From Pseudomonas sp. UBA5706 (GTDB lineage: Bacteria; Pseudomonadota; Gammaproteobacteria; Pseudomonadales; Pseudomonadaceae): a stretch of DNA of 64,000 nucleotides. The DNA lies in contig NZ_DIHC01000009.1 in assembly GCF_002419965.1 (NCBI RefSeq), positions 9,713 through 73,712 on the forward strand, read 5' to 3'. The translations under genes were made by a program, and so were the position numbers. The notes beneath the pieces were generated by a model. It saw only the letters and a list, made by a program, of their open reading frames with translations. It searched no databases and was not told the origin of the DNA. This document shows, piece by piece, positions 24,341 to 32,792 of this stretch (positions are counted from its first letter, which is position 1; each line of letters opens with the position of its first letter).

Positions 24341-24985
24341 ATGCGCTTGTTCAGTTTGAAAACCGCTGTGATGTGCTCAGCACTGCTGGTCTGCCTCGGT
24401 ACAAGCGCTGCGCACGCCGCTGCTGAAACCAAGCACCCTGCCAAATCAACCAAAACCGCCCACGCTGCCAAATCTTCCCGGCATTCCAAACCGGCGCCTG
24501 CCAAAGTGATCGGTCAGAAAGTCTCTATGCTCGGCGGCACATTCGTTTTCACGCTGCCCAAGGACTATGTCAAAGGGCCAATGGAAGAGATCGACGAAAA
24601 AGCAAAAGCCGCAGGCGTTACGGGCTCGCTGTACATGAATAAAGCCGCCAAGCGCGTGGTGATCATCACTGAAACCCCGCTGCCCGACGGCAAGACAGTT
24701 CCGGCCAATGACACCGAGACGCTGGATAACATCGTCGCCGAGACCCTCGTTCAACAGCAGTCCAGCTATAAGGACTTCAAGAAACTCGGCGAGAAAAAGA
24801 TCGTCAGAAAAGGCCTCGGAATACGTCAGCTGGATGTGTCCGGTAGCGTCGACGGCGGCAAGGTACTGAGCACCACCGTCACCGCCGCCTCCGGCGCTCG
24901 CCTGGCAATGATCAACGTGATCTCCCTGGACAAGGATGCCAAAGTGCACGCTGCGGTGGTAAAGGGAGTGACAGGGAGCAAGTAA
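24341..24985 (+). CDS. Exported protein of unknown function
   Basis: The protein is 214 residues. A signal peptide (MRLFSLKTAVMCSALLVCLG...AHA) is followed by a Lys/Ala/His-rich linker to about residue 55. A folded domain then begins IGQKVSMLGGTFVFTLPKDY. A GAGGTAGGA ribosome site precedes the ATG. It probably acts in the periplasm or is secreted. No catalytic motif is evident, and I do not recognise the family. It stands alone between a terminator and the convergent LysE gene. Confidence 0.7.
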   Translation: MRLFSLKTAVMCSALLVCLGTSAAHAAAETKHPAKSTKTAHAAKSSRHSKPAPAKVIGQKVSMLGGTFVFTLPKDYVKGPMEEIDEKAKAAGVTGSLYMNKAAKRVVIITETPLPDGKTVPANDTETLDNIVAETLVQQQSSYKDFKKLGEKKIVRKGLGIRQLDVSGSVDGGKVLSTTVTAASGARLAMINVISLDKDAKVHAAVVKGVTGSK

Positions 24986-25050
24986 GGAACGCGGCCTTTC
25001 TGACAGCGGCTGCCGTCCAAACCGCCGCCGCGTTCAAGGCCCCTCGACTT

Positions 25051-25686
25051 TTACCTAGGCCCTTGCACCGCCATTCGCACTGCAAACCCGAATAACACCG
25101 TGCCCATCAACCAGCGCTGAACGTTGGCCCAGGTGGGTTTGGTGGTCAGAAATACAGCGATCGAACCAGCGGCCATCGCCACCATCGCGTTGACGGTCAG
25201 GCTGACGCCGATCTGCACGCTGCCCAGCACCAGTGACTGGCTGAGTACGCCAGTGCCGTTGCCGACGGTGATGAATTGCGGCAGCAACGAGAGGTAGAGC
25301 ACCGCGACTTTGGGGTTGAACAGGTTGGTCAGCAGGCCCATCAGGAACAGCTGCCGGTTGCTGTCCTGGGGCAGGTCCTTGACTTGAAACGGCGAGCGGC
25401 CGCCGGGTTTGACGGCTTGCCAAGCGAGATACAGCAGGTACAAGGCACCGGCGAGGCGCAAGGTGTCGTAGGCATAGGGCACGGCCATGACCAGCCCGGT
25501 GATGCCGAATGCGGCGCAAAGCATGTAAAACAGAAATCCGACGCCCACGCCCCCGAGCGAGATCAGCCCGGCCTTGCGGCCCTGTGAGATGGATCGCGAA
25601 ATTACGTAGACCATGTTCGGCCCTGGGGTCAGGACCATGCCCAGCGAGATCACGGCAAAGGCAATAAGGTTCGAAAGCTCTGGCAT
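25051..25686 (-). CDS. LysE/RhtB-family amino acid exporter
   Basis: The protein is 211 residues with about six membrane segments and the hallmark GMVLTPGPNMVYVISRSISQG near residues 15-35, plus LTNLFNPKVAVLYLSLLPQF near 120. It is an inner-membrane exporter of amino acids or homoserine-type compounds. The ATG at 25686 aligns with the family N-terminus; the upstream in-frame extension is not supported. It converges with the exported protein gene at 24985. Confidence 0.87.
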   Translation of the reverse strand: MPELSNLIAFAVISLGMVLTPGPNMVYVISRSISQGRKAGLISLGGVGVGFLFYMLCAAFGITGLVMAVPYAYDTLRLAGALYLLYLAWQAVKPGGRSPFQVKDLPQDSNRQLFLMGLLTNLFNPKVAVLYLSLLPQFITVGNGTGVLSQSLVLGSVQIGVSLTVNAMVAMAAGSIAVFLTTKPTWANVQRWLMGTVLFGFAVRMAVQGPR

Positions 25687-25986
25687 TGGCGGTCTCTGCG
25701 AGGATTGACGGAGGTTGCCCACCCATTGGGTGTCGAGTGAGGCGTGGTGCATTTCATCCAGTCGACGCGTCGGCGTCTATATACAGATCCAGCAAAAAGG
25801 GACCGGGACAGACGCGATGGCCCAGAGTGTTGAGCAATAAAAGGCGCAAACCGAATCGCTGCGAACCTATTCGATCGTCGTGACGCTAATCAGCATCATT
25901 AAGGAGGGTCATAGTCCAACCACCGTGCAGGTCGGCAACGCCGACCGGCACGGTGATGACCGCAACGGCGATTTGGCGCGGTGCGT
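25687..25986. other. Intergenic stretch without supported genes
   Basis: Three hundred bases contain only short frames antisense to each other. They hold the promoter of the LysE gene on the minus strand. No hairpin with a T-run was seen. Confidence 0.35.
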
Positions 25987-26706
25987 TCAAGTCGCCGGAG
26001 TTGGCACGCACTGAACCCTTTCAAGCAACTCGACCGGCGACATCTTTTCCAGCAACGTCATCACGTCATCGTCGAGCGTCAGTGGCCCGTAAAGTTGTTC
26101 CTCGCGATCCAGGTGGTCCTGCTGCGCGGCGCGATAGCCGTCTGGATAAATGCTTTTCTCGATCGGCAATAGCCGGTCGTAATGCTCCAGCAGCCCGCGG
26201 AAGACAATACGCCGCTCCACGACGCCGCGGGTGGTGGCGATCAGTTTGATGAACAGGTTTGCATCGCTCTGGCGGATTGCCTCGTAGGCGGCATAGCGTT
26301 CAACCAGCGTGTAGCGACCCGATTCGTCGAATACCACACAGCACAACGCTTCGCGTCGGCGGCCCATGAACGGATTGACGACGGCGCCCCGACGATTGCT
26401 CTGCGCCAGGGCGAATGCCACCGCCTGCTCGACTTCCAGAAGACGGTGCGGCGGTTGGGCTTCTCCGAGCTTATCGAGCACCGGTGCCTGTCGGCCCAAT
26501 TGCTCGATTTCATCGCCGACCATGGCGAACATGCCGCGCGGACCGAACCACTGCTTGTGCAAGGTATACAGGTGCTCTTTGCTAAGAGCGGCCTGCTCAC
26601 GGATCAGCTCGTGAAAGCGGTGCATGTCCGGGTGTACGCCGTGATCGACGTGCGTCTGTAGGCCTGTTGGTACAAAGCCTTGGTCGCCTGAGTTGTATCC
26701 AGTCAT
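25987..26706 (-). CDS. Unrecognised cytoplasmic protein
   Basis: The protein is 239 residues, without signal peptide or membrane segments. Notable segments are HELIREQAALSKEHLYTLHKQWFGPRG (24-50), MGRRREALCCVVFDESGRY near 115, and a charged C-terminal part rich in Asp, Glu and Leu. No family recognised. The ATG at 26706 is chosen over an extension to 26796 because the upstream residues are low in coding character and AAGGAA lies about 7 bases before it. Stand-alone gene. Confidence 0.55.
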   Translation of the reverse strand: MTGYNSGDQGFVPTGLQTHVDHGVHPDMHRFHELIREQAALSKEHLYTLHKQWFGPRGMFAMVGDEIEQLGRQAPVLDKLGEAQPPHRLLEVEQAVAFALAQSNRRGAVVNPFMGRRREALCCVVFDESGRYTLVERYAAYEAIRQSDANLFIKLIATTRGVVERRIVFRGLLEHYDRLLPIEKSIYPDGYRAAQQDHLDREEQLYGPLTLDDDVMTLLEKMSPVELLERVQCVPTPAT

Positions 26707-26881
26707 TGAGTAGTTCCTTCTTTTTTTGTTGAATGTTGCCCAGCTAATAACCTTGTGGAAGTTATTTTTATTATTCGCCACTTTTCCTGCACCCACGTGG
26801 GTACGCTCGGAAAGAGATTTCCCGGTGCCGCCTTAAATCGAAGTCATAAAGATAAATGGACCGCTATTATGCGCATATGAG

Positions 26882-27148
26882 TCAGCGATACAACCCGTCA
26901 TAGGCAGGCAGTAATTGCGAATTTGTCTTGCGCCGCGGTGCAACATGCAAGGCTATGAGTTGCGCCCCATTGTTCACTGGGTTCTTGTCCAGAAGTGCTG
27001 AAGCACTGTTGCAGGCCGTGTAAACGCTGATGCCCAGGTGCTGCGAGATGTCCTTGCTGGTGGCGTGCAAAAGCACCAGCCGCAGCATTTCGCACTCCTG
27101 CGGCACCCTGCGGCTCGCGCTTTTACACTTGTGATCTATTACCTGCAT
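26882..27148 (-). CDS. LuxR/GerE-type HTH-only protein, possibly degenerate
   Basis: The protein is 88 residues. Residues 12-66 match a LuxR C-terminal DNA-binding domain: RRVPQECEMLRLVLLHATSKDISQHLGIS then VYTACNSASALLDKN. In active domains the recognition helix usually reads V-x-x-H-x-x-x-I(L); here it is ACNSASALL. No receiver or autoinducer domain precedes it. It may be a GerE-sized regulator or the surviving end of a longer gene. Confidence 0.5.
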   Translation of the reverse strand: MQVIDHKCKSASRRVPQECEMLRLVLLHATSKDISQHLGISVYTACNSASALLDKNPVNNGAQLIALHVAPRRKTNSQLLPAYDGLYR

Positions 27149-27670
27149 TGCCTGTGATGACCTCTCTTGACGGCCTGCCCTGTCAATAAACTATCCATCG
27201 GCAAAGATCGGGTTTTATTGAGCATAATTTTCAGTTTTCCACACTTAAACAGCGCGCCTAATATTAAGGTTAATATTACTGTCAACGACGGTGATTATTC
27301 CTACAAGCTTTAGAGAAAATTCCCTGATTAAGTCTTACAGACACCTAGACCGAATATAAAAGCGGCATACGCACATAGCGCACTTTCGGCAATGAATCGA
27401 ACGGGTATTGGTAGAGGCGGCGACAATAGACGCAGCACTTCGCAAATACAATCAGTGGTTACAATTGAATGAATTGCGCACAGTCAGCGCGCTGCGCCTG
27501 CGGCATGCAAAGACAACTGCGACCTGCACTGAGCGCGTGTAGGTCGCTGACATTAGGGAAGGAAATGACTGACCAGAGATCAGGAAGGCGTCCGATTCAA
27601 TCGGTGTGCTTTCAATCGACCGGGCGAGCAGTGGTCGGTGCAAGGGCGCCGTCCAGCGACGCCCTCCGGG
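27149..27670. other. Gene-free stretch of about 520 bases
   Basis: The left part is AT-rich (27180-27360) and would hold a promoter for the HTH protein. The right part shows only short frames that run antisense into the MFS gene. Nothing further seen. Confidence 0.35.
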
Positions 27671-28990
27671 TCAACCGCTGCAACGTGCAGGCAGCACGTC
27701 GTCGACCTGCATACCCTTGCACATGCCGAAGAACACCGCGGTCAACAGGCCCACGGCGCCCATGATGATGCAGTACCCGACGCACACCCACGGACTCCAC
27801 GGCATCAGGGCGATCAGCGCCAGCGGCGTGGTGCTCGCCCACAGCGCGTAACTGATGTTGTAGGTCAGGGAAATACCCGATACGCGAATGCTCGCCGGGA
27901 ACAGTCCGACCATCACCGAGGGCACCACGCCAACGATGCCACACGCCAGCCCGGCCACCGCGTAGGCCAGGCCGACCGGCAGCCACTGGATGACCAGACT
28001 GGCGTACAACAGGCCCACGCCCAACGGCATCAGCAGGCTATAAAGGACGACCGCGCGCCAGGCGCCGATGCGGTCGACCAGCATCCCGGCCACTACGCAG
28101 CCCAGGTTCAGGAAAACGATGCCAATGCTGCTCAGGGCGAAGGTATCGCTGGGGCTCATGCCGAACCGCTGTTGCATCACGGTCGGGGTGATCACCACCA
28201 GGGTCACGACTGCAGAGGTCAGCACGCAGGTCAGCAACGCAGCAGGCAGCAACGACTGGCGATGTTCACGCACGACCGCGCGCAGTGGCAGTTCGGCCCT
28301 GCCTTCGCGCTGGGCGTGGAGTGCCATGAATACTGGCGTCTCCCTCAGCCAGCGCCGCAGCCAGACACCGATCACGCCGAACACCCCGCCCAGTAGAAAC
28401 GGAATGCGCCAGGCGAAATCGAGGATCTCGGCATGACTGAACACCTTGGCCAGCCACGTCGCGGTCAGGGCGCCGATCAGATAGCCAAAGGTCAGCCCTG
28501 CCTGCAAGACCCCAAGCGCATAACCGCGATGCCCCTTGGGCGCATGTTCGGCGACGAACACCCAGGCGCTCGGCACCTCACCGCCCACTGCGGCCCCTTG
28601 CAGGATGCGCAGAGCCAGCAGAATCAAAGGCGCCCAGTAGCCGATGTCAGCGTAGGTTGGCATCACCCCGATCAGCAAGCAGGGCAAGGCCATCATCAGG
28701 ATGCTCAAACTGAACACCCGTTTACGACCCAATTTGTCGGCAAAGTGCGCCATGAAGATGCCGCCCAGCGGCCTTGCAAGATAGCCGGTAACGAAGATCC
28801 CGAAGCTCTGCAGCAGGCGCAGCCATTCGGGCATCTGCGGCGGAAAGAACAATTGGCTGAGGGTCAGCGCGAAGAACACGAAGATGATGAAATCGTAGAT
28901 TTCCAGCGCTCCGCCCAGTGCCGCCAGGCCGAGGGTTTTGTAGTCACCCCGGCCGATCGGTTGTGGACGTGGTCGAAGAATGGCTGTCAT
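27671..28990 (-). CDS. MFS transporter of the metabolite:H+ symporter type
   Basis: The protein is 439 residues with 12 membrane segments. FIVFVFFALTLSQLFFP in segment 1, GYLARPLGGIFMAHFADKLGRKRV after segment 2, and ILQGAAVGGEVPSAWVFVAEHAP are typical of the MHS group, which carries citrate, 2-oxoglutarate, proline/betaine or shikimate. The substrate cannot be told. The ATG at 28990 (MTAILRP) fits the family; an ATG at 29002 is possible. The AraC-family regulator gene ends just upstream (29100) on the same strand, so the two may be co-transcribed. Confidence 0.85.
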   Translation of the reverse strand: MTAILRPRPQPIGRGDYKTLGLAALGGALEIYDFIIFVFFALTLSQLFFPPQMPEWLRLLQSFGIFVTGYLARPLGGIFMAHFADKLGRKRVFSLSILMMALPCLLIGVMPTYADIGYWAPLILLALRILQGAAVGGEVPSAWVFVAEHAPKGHRGYALGVLQAGLTFGYLIGALTATWLAKVFSHAEILDFAWRIPFLLGGVFGVIGVWLRRWLRETPVFMALHAQREGRAELPLRAVVREHRQSLLPAALLTCVLTSAVVTLVVITPTVMQQRFGMSPSDTFALSSIGIVFLNLGCVVAGMLVDRIGAWRAVVLYSLLMPLGVGLLYASLVIQWLPVGLAYAVAGLACGIVGVVPSVMVGLFPASIRVSGISLTYNISYALWASTTPLALIALMPWSPWVCVGYCIIMGAVGLLTAVFFGMCKGMQVDDVLPARCSG

Positions 28991-29099
28991 GGAAGACCCC
29001 ATTTGGCAGTTAAAACGGCAGTTAGGTGCGACAAAGGCGCGCAGGATAACAAAGCTGGCGCATTCAGGGCGGCTGGCTGACAACCGGACTTGCGTCACA

Positions 29100-29870
29100 T
29101 TACAAGGCATACGCGCCGGGTGTTACGCCGAATTGCGCGCTGAAGGCACTGATAAAGGTGCTGACGCTGTCATAGCCCAGGCGCTGGGCCACGCGACTGA
29201 CGTTGTCACCCTGGGCCAGCAGCTCCAGCGCGCGTTTCATGCGTGCGACGATACGCCACTGCATCAGTGACATGCCGGTTTCGGCGCGAAAGTGCCGGGT
29301 CAGCCCGCGTCGGGACATCCCCACGCGCCGGGCCCAATCGTCCAGGCTGAGTTTGCTGGCGGGGTCGGCGACGATACTCAGCGTCATCCCCACCAAATGC
29401 GGACTGCTGGGCATGGGCAGGAACAATGGCCTGGCGGGGGATATCTTCAATTCGTCGAATAGCACGTCGAGCTGGCGATGTTGCGAGACGGTGAGTTCGG
29501 CGGCACCGCTGTCCCAGGCACCGATACGCTCCAGCAAGGCGCAGGACAGCGCAGTCATAGCGAATACCGTTGGCGCGGTGGGAAACAAAGGGCACAGGTC
29601 CGGCCGCAAGTGGATCATCATCCCCCGTGCAGCTTCATGCACCCGCACGGCATGGGCCAGACCCGGTGGAATCCAGCCGATATGGCGGGCGGGAACGACC
29701 CAACTGCCGGCATCCAGCTCAGCGGTGATGACGCCGTGCCTGACCGCCCATAATTGGCCCTCGCGGTAACGATGCAACACTTCATCGCTGCTTGCCTGCA
29801 AAGGCTGCGCATTGATCAGCAACGGGCGTCCATCTTCGATTCGGCGTTGCAAAGGGTACTGTGCTGGCAT
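29100..29870 (-). CDS. AraC-family transcriptional regulator
   Basis: The protein is 256 residues. An N-terminal cupin-like ligand domain (HRYREGQLWAVRHGVITAEL, WIPPGLAHAVRVH) precedes a C-terminal double HTH: LSLDDWARRVGMSRRGLTRHFRAETG near 165 and VSRVAQRLGYDSVSTFISAFSAQFG near 225. The ATG at 29870 has AGGGGAA upstream. It lies directly upstream of the MFS transporter gene and probably controls it. Confidence 0.87.
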   Translation of the reverse strand: MPAQYPLQRRIEDGRPLLINAQPLQASSDEVLHRYREGQLWAVRHGVITAELDAGSWVVPARHIGWIPPGLAHAVRVHEAARGMMIHLRPDLCPLFPTAPTVFAMTALSCALLERIGAWDSGAAELTVSQHRQLDVLFDELKISPARPLFLPMPSSPHLVGMTLSIVADPASKLSLDDWARRVGMSRRGLTRHFRAETGMSLMQWRIVARMKRALELLAQGDNVSRVAQRLGYDSVSTFISAFSAQFGVTPGAYAL

Positions 29871-30462
29871 GGCCCGATTCCCCTGTTGAGTGGCTTGCTG
29901 ACCGTAGCAAGCCCGCGGGACACACCGCCAGCTCAAACGCTTCCGACGTTTTGAAGCAGCGCGGTGAGCCAAGCTGACTATTATTGCCACCAGGGGGCCG
30001 GGCCGGGAATGACGTGGATCACCCGCCTTTATTTGGTGCGATATCCAGCCACGTAGAAAAAATCAGTGGGTAGAATTTCGGGAAAGCGACATTCATGGAT
30101 ATTTTCTTCCTTGCCTACCCTGTTTTCGCACCATTACGCACCACAAACAACTGCTATGCCCCACCAAGCAGCATAAACATACTGTTCTAAATTCCTTCGG
30201 CCATAGCGCCTAACAATAATCTGTCTATGGAAACGTACCTTCCGGCGCCCTTCCCCGCGCCGACAAACGGTCCTGTCAGCCCCTGCAAAATGCGCTGTAC
30301 CCCACAACCGCCGTCATCTGCATCCCGCAGACTAGGCCGCACTCCGTGGCCGCACACCTGACCAAACCTTCTTTACGGCATCACTTCCATCGGCCAACTT
30401 CGCCAGTGGCGCAGTCCTTGCCTTGCTGATGGCTCTTTGATGTCTGGCCTGAAGGTAAATGA
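29871..30462. other. Intergenic region of about 590 bases
   Basis: It separates two genes read in opposite directions and so carries two promoters. No open frame with a ribosome site is present, and no strong palindrome was seen. Confidence 0.4.
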
Positions 30463-32631
30463 ATGACCCTGCGCAGTGAGTCGATGCAGCTCTCCCCCGC
30501 TGAAAAGCGCTGGCTGCCGTGGTTTGGCAAGACCGGAAAATTCGCGATGGGCCGTTCCTGTCGTCTCAACCGGGCCTTTTACCCGGTGATCGAAAGAACC
30601 TTCGAGTCCATTGCCGATACACGTGTACGCCTGCTGCAGCACTGGGCGCAGGAATATTGGGATCATCTGGCTGAACTGGCCAGCAGCCTGGAGAAGGACC
30701 TGGAGCACATTGACCCTCGCCAGCTTCAAGAGAAACGTCGACAAGCTGCAGATTTCACTGAATTGTTCATCGTCGATCTACAAGGCGTGGTGCGCGCGTC
30801 GACCTGCGCCGAGCACTGCAATCAGCAAGACCTCAATCCCGGCGCGCTCGCTGAAGGGCTGAAACAACGCTTTCTTCACGGCCCTTACAGCGATCCGTTG
30901 ACGTTGAAGATCGGCCCGTCGACATCACGCTTTCACGATGAAGTCACGTTGATGTTCTATCAGCCGCTGATTGCCGAGGGTCGCGTGGCTGGCTGCCTGT
31001 GCGGTCGTGTGCCCAACGATGTGCTCGGGGATCTGATTCAACGTGAAGCAGGCCATGTGTATCCTGAATCGGGCGACAACTACCTGTTCATGGTTCGCTC
31101 GACGTTCGATGCGACGCTGCTGCCGGGCGTCGCCCTCTCGCGCTCGCGGTTCGAAGACAATGCCTTCACCCATGGCGAAAACCTCAAGTCCGGCGTGAAC
31201 ACAGCGTGGGGCGCGGTACGCGTTCGTCGCCATACCGAGCTGGAACTTCGCTTCATCGACCCGGCAACCCAGGCGCTGCACCCCGGCGTGCGTGAAACCA
31301 TTCGCAACGGCTCCAACCTGTTCGTCACCTATCCAGGGTACTCGGACTACCGGCATATACCGGTCGTCGGCAAGGGCGTGACGTTTCAACTGCCCGGCTC
31401 GCCCGATCGCTGGGGCATGATGTGCGAGGCAGACCTTGAAGAGGTTTATCGCCGTCGTTCGCTGAATTACGGCCTGATGAAGCCCTACCTGGGGACCATG
31501 GGCGGTCTGTACGCCTGCAATTACGTGATTCAGCATTACAGCGGCCTCGGCCAGGCGGCCATCGACACGATTGAGTTGCTGAGCATGGCCGCCACCGCCT
31601 GGTTGTTTTCGACGCTGGGCCCGGCGCGTCTGGCCGAACGCATGAGCGGCATGACCGAAGTCATTCGTACCATTGCCGAGGGTGAAGGCAACCTGCGCCA
31701 GCGTCTGGACACTCGCGCCATGGTCAACGACGAGACCGGCGATCTGGGCCGCTGGATCAACAGCTTCATCGACAACTTGGACGCGGTCGTGGGCCAGGTG
31801 ATCCACGCTTCGAGAACCATGGGCAAGACCAACGAGCTGATGCTCGGCAGCAGTCACGAAGCGGGCATGACGTCGGCGCAAGTCACCGAGGCAGTCAACC
31901 GCATGATGGTGATCGTCGAAGGTCAACTGGGAGAAATCCAACAGGCTTCCTGCACCGCCGAACAGATGAAGCGGGCCCTGGATGACGTGGTTTCCCGGGC
32001 TCGCGAGCAGTTCGAGAATGCCCGCATCGGGACTCAGTCGATTCGGGACGTCGTGGAACGATCGGCCTCCAGCGTGCAGTCACTGGATGCGAAAATGGCG
32101 CAGATCAGCACCATTGTCGGCCTGATCACCAACATTACCAATCAGACCAACCTGTTGGCGCTCAACGCGGCGATAGAGGCCGCGCGCGCCGGGGAACATG
32201 GTCGCGGTTTTGCCGTGGTCGCCGACGAAGTGCGGTCGCTGGCCGTGCGCACCGCCCGCGCCGCCGAAGACATCCGGCAGATGGTGGAGGGGCTGCAGGG
32301 CGAAACGCAGCAAGCGGTGGCCTTCATGGAAAACGGCGTGCAGGACGTCGACAATCATCTGCGCACCAGCGTCGATACCGCTTCGCAAAACGCCCAGCTG
32401 CATCGGGAAGTCGAGAGCATGATCGGCATCATCGACAAGCTGAGCGAGCGCAGCAGAGATTACGGACGAACCATCGAGCGGGTAGACGTGGCCTCGGTAG
32501 AAATGCAACAGACCGTCGGTGTGTTGCAGAGCAGCGCCGAGAATGTACGGCTCAACGCCAACAAACTGCAAAAACTGGTGGGGCAGTTCCAGGTCAGCGC
32601 GAGCGAGCACAAACTCGCGCGAGCGGGCTGA
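30463..32631 (+). CDS. Methyl-accepting chemotaxis protein
   Basis: The protein is 722 residues. The signalling hairpin is clear near 555-610: TNLLALNAAIEAARAGEHGR and GFAVVADEVRSLAVRTA. It is flanked by long coiled coils for methylation. A HAMP-like segment lies near 385-440 (MTEVIRTIAEGEGNLRQRLD). The N-terminal 380 residues form a PAS/Cache-like sensor (FTELFIVDLQGVVRAST near 95). There is no N-terminal signal anchor; only one weak hydrophobic segment occurs near 375. It therefore looks cytoplasmic or peripherally attached. GAAGG lies 7 bases before the ATG. Confidence 0.88.
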   Translation: MTLRSESMQLSPAEKRWLPWFGKTGKFAMGRSCRLNRAFYPVIERTFESIADTRVRLLQHWAQEYWDHLAELASSLEKDLEHIDPRQLQEKRRQAADFTELFIVDLQGVVRASTCAEHCNQQDLNPGALAEGLKQRFLHGPYSDPLTLKIGPSTSRFHDEVTLMFYQPLIAEGRVAGCLCGRVPNDVLGDLIQREAGHVYPESGDNYLFMVRSTFDATLLPGVALSRSRFEDNAFTHGENLKSGVNTAWGAVRVRRHTELELRFIDPATQALHPGVRETIRNGSNLFVTYPGYSDYRHIPVVGKGVTFQLPGSPDRWGMMCEADLEEVYRRRSLNYGLMKPYLGTMGGLYACNYVIQHYSGLGQAAIDTIELLSMAATAWLFSTLGPARLAERMSGMTEVIRTIAEGEGNLRQRLDTRAMVNDETGDLGRWINSFIDNLDAVVGQVIHASRTMGKTNELMLGSSHEAGMTSAQVTEAVNRMMVIVEGQLGEIQQASCTAEQMKRALDDVVSRAREQFENARIGTQSIRDVVERSASSVQSLDAKMAQISTIVGLITNITNQTNLLALNAAIEAARAGEHGRGFAVVADEVRSLAVRTARAAEDIRQMVEGLQGETQQAVAFMENGVQDVDNHLRTSVDTASQNAQLHREVESMIGIIDKLSERSRDYGRTIERVDVASVEMQQTVGVLQSSAENVRLNANKLQKLVGQFQVSASEHKLARAG

Positions 32632-32792
32632 GGCTGGAAGGCGAGCCCCTCTGGATACTGAGGAATCTGCGTGGGCTCAACATCCTGTTGTCTAACCGCA
32701 CATCTGAGCAATGCGGTTTGTCGGCGGTGGCAATAGCACCCACGTCACCGCCGGCAAGCCGTTCTGCCAAAGAATCGGCCTGTGTGACTGCC

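Noticed and set aside
27638..28396. A 252-codon plus-strand frame
   Set aside because: It is antisense to the MFS transporter; its composition (many His, Gln, Asp, Arg) is typical of a shadow frame in GC-rich DNA.
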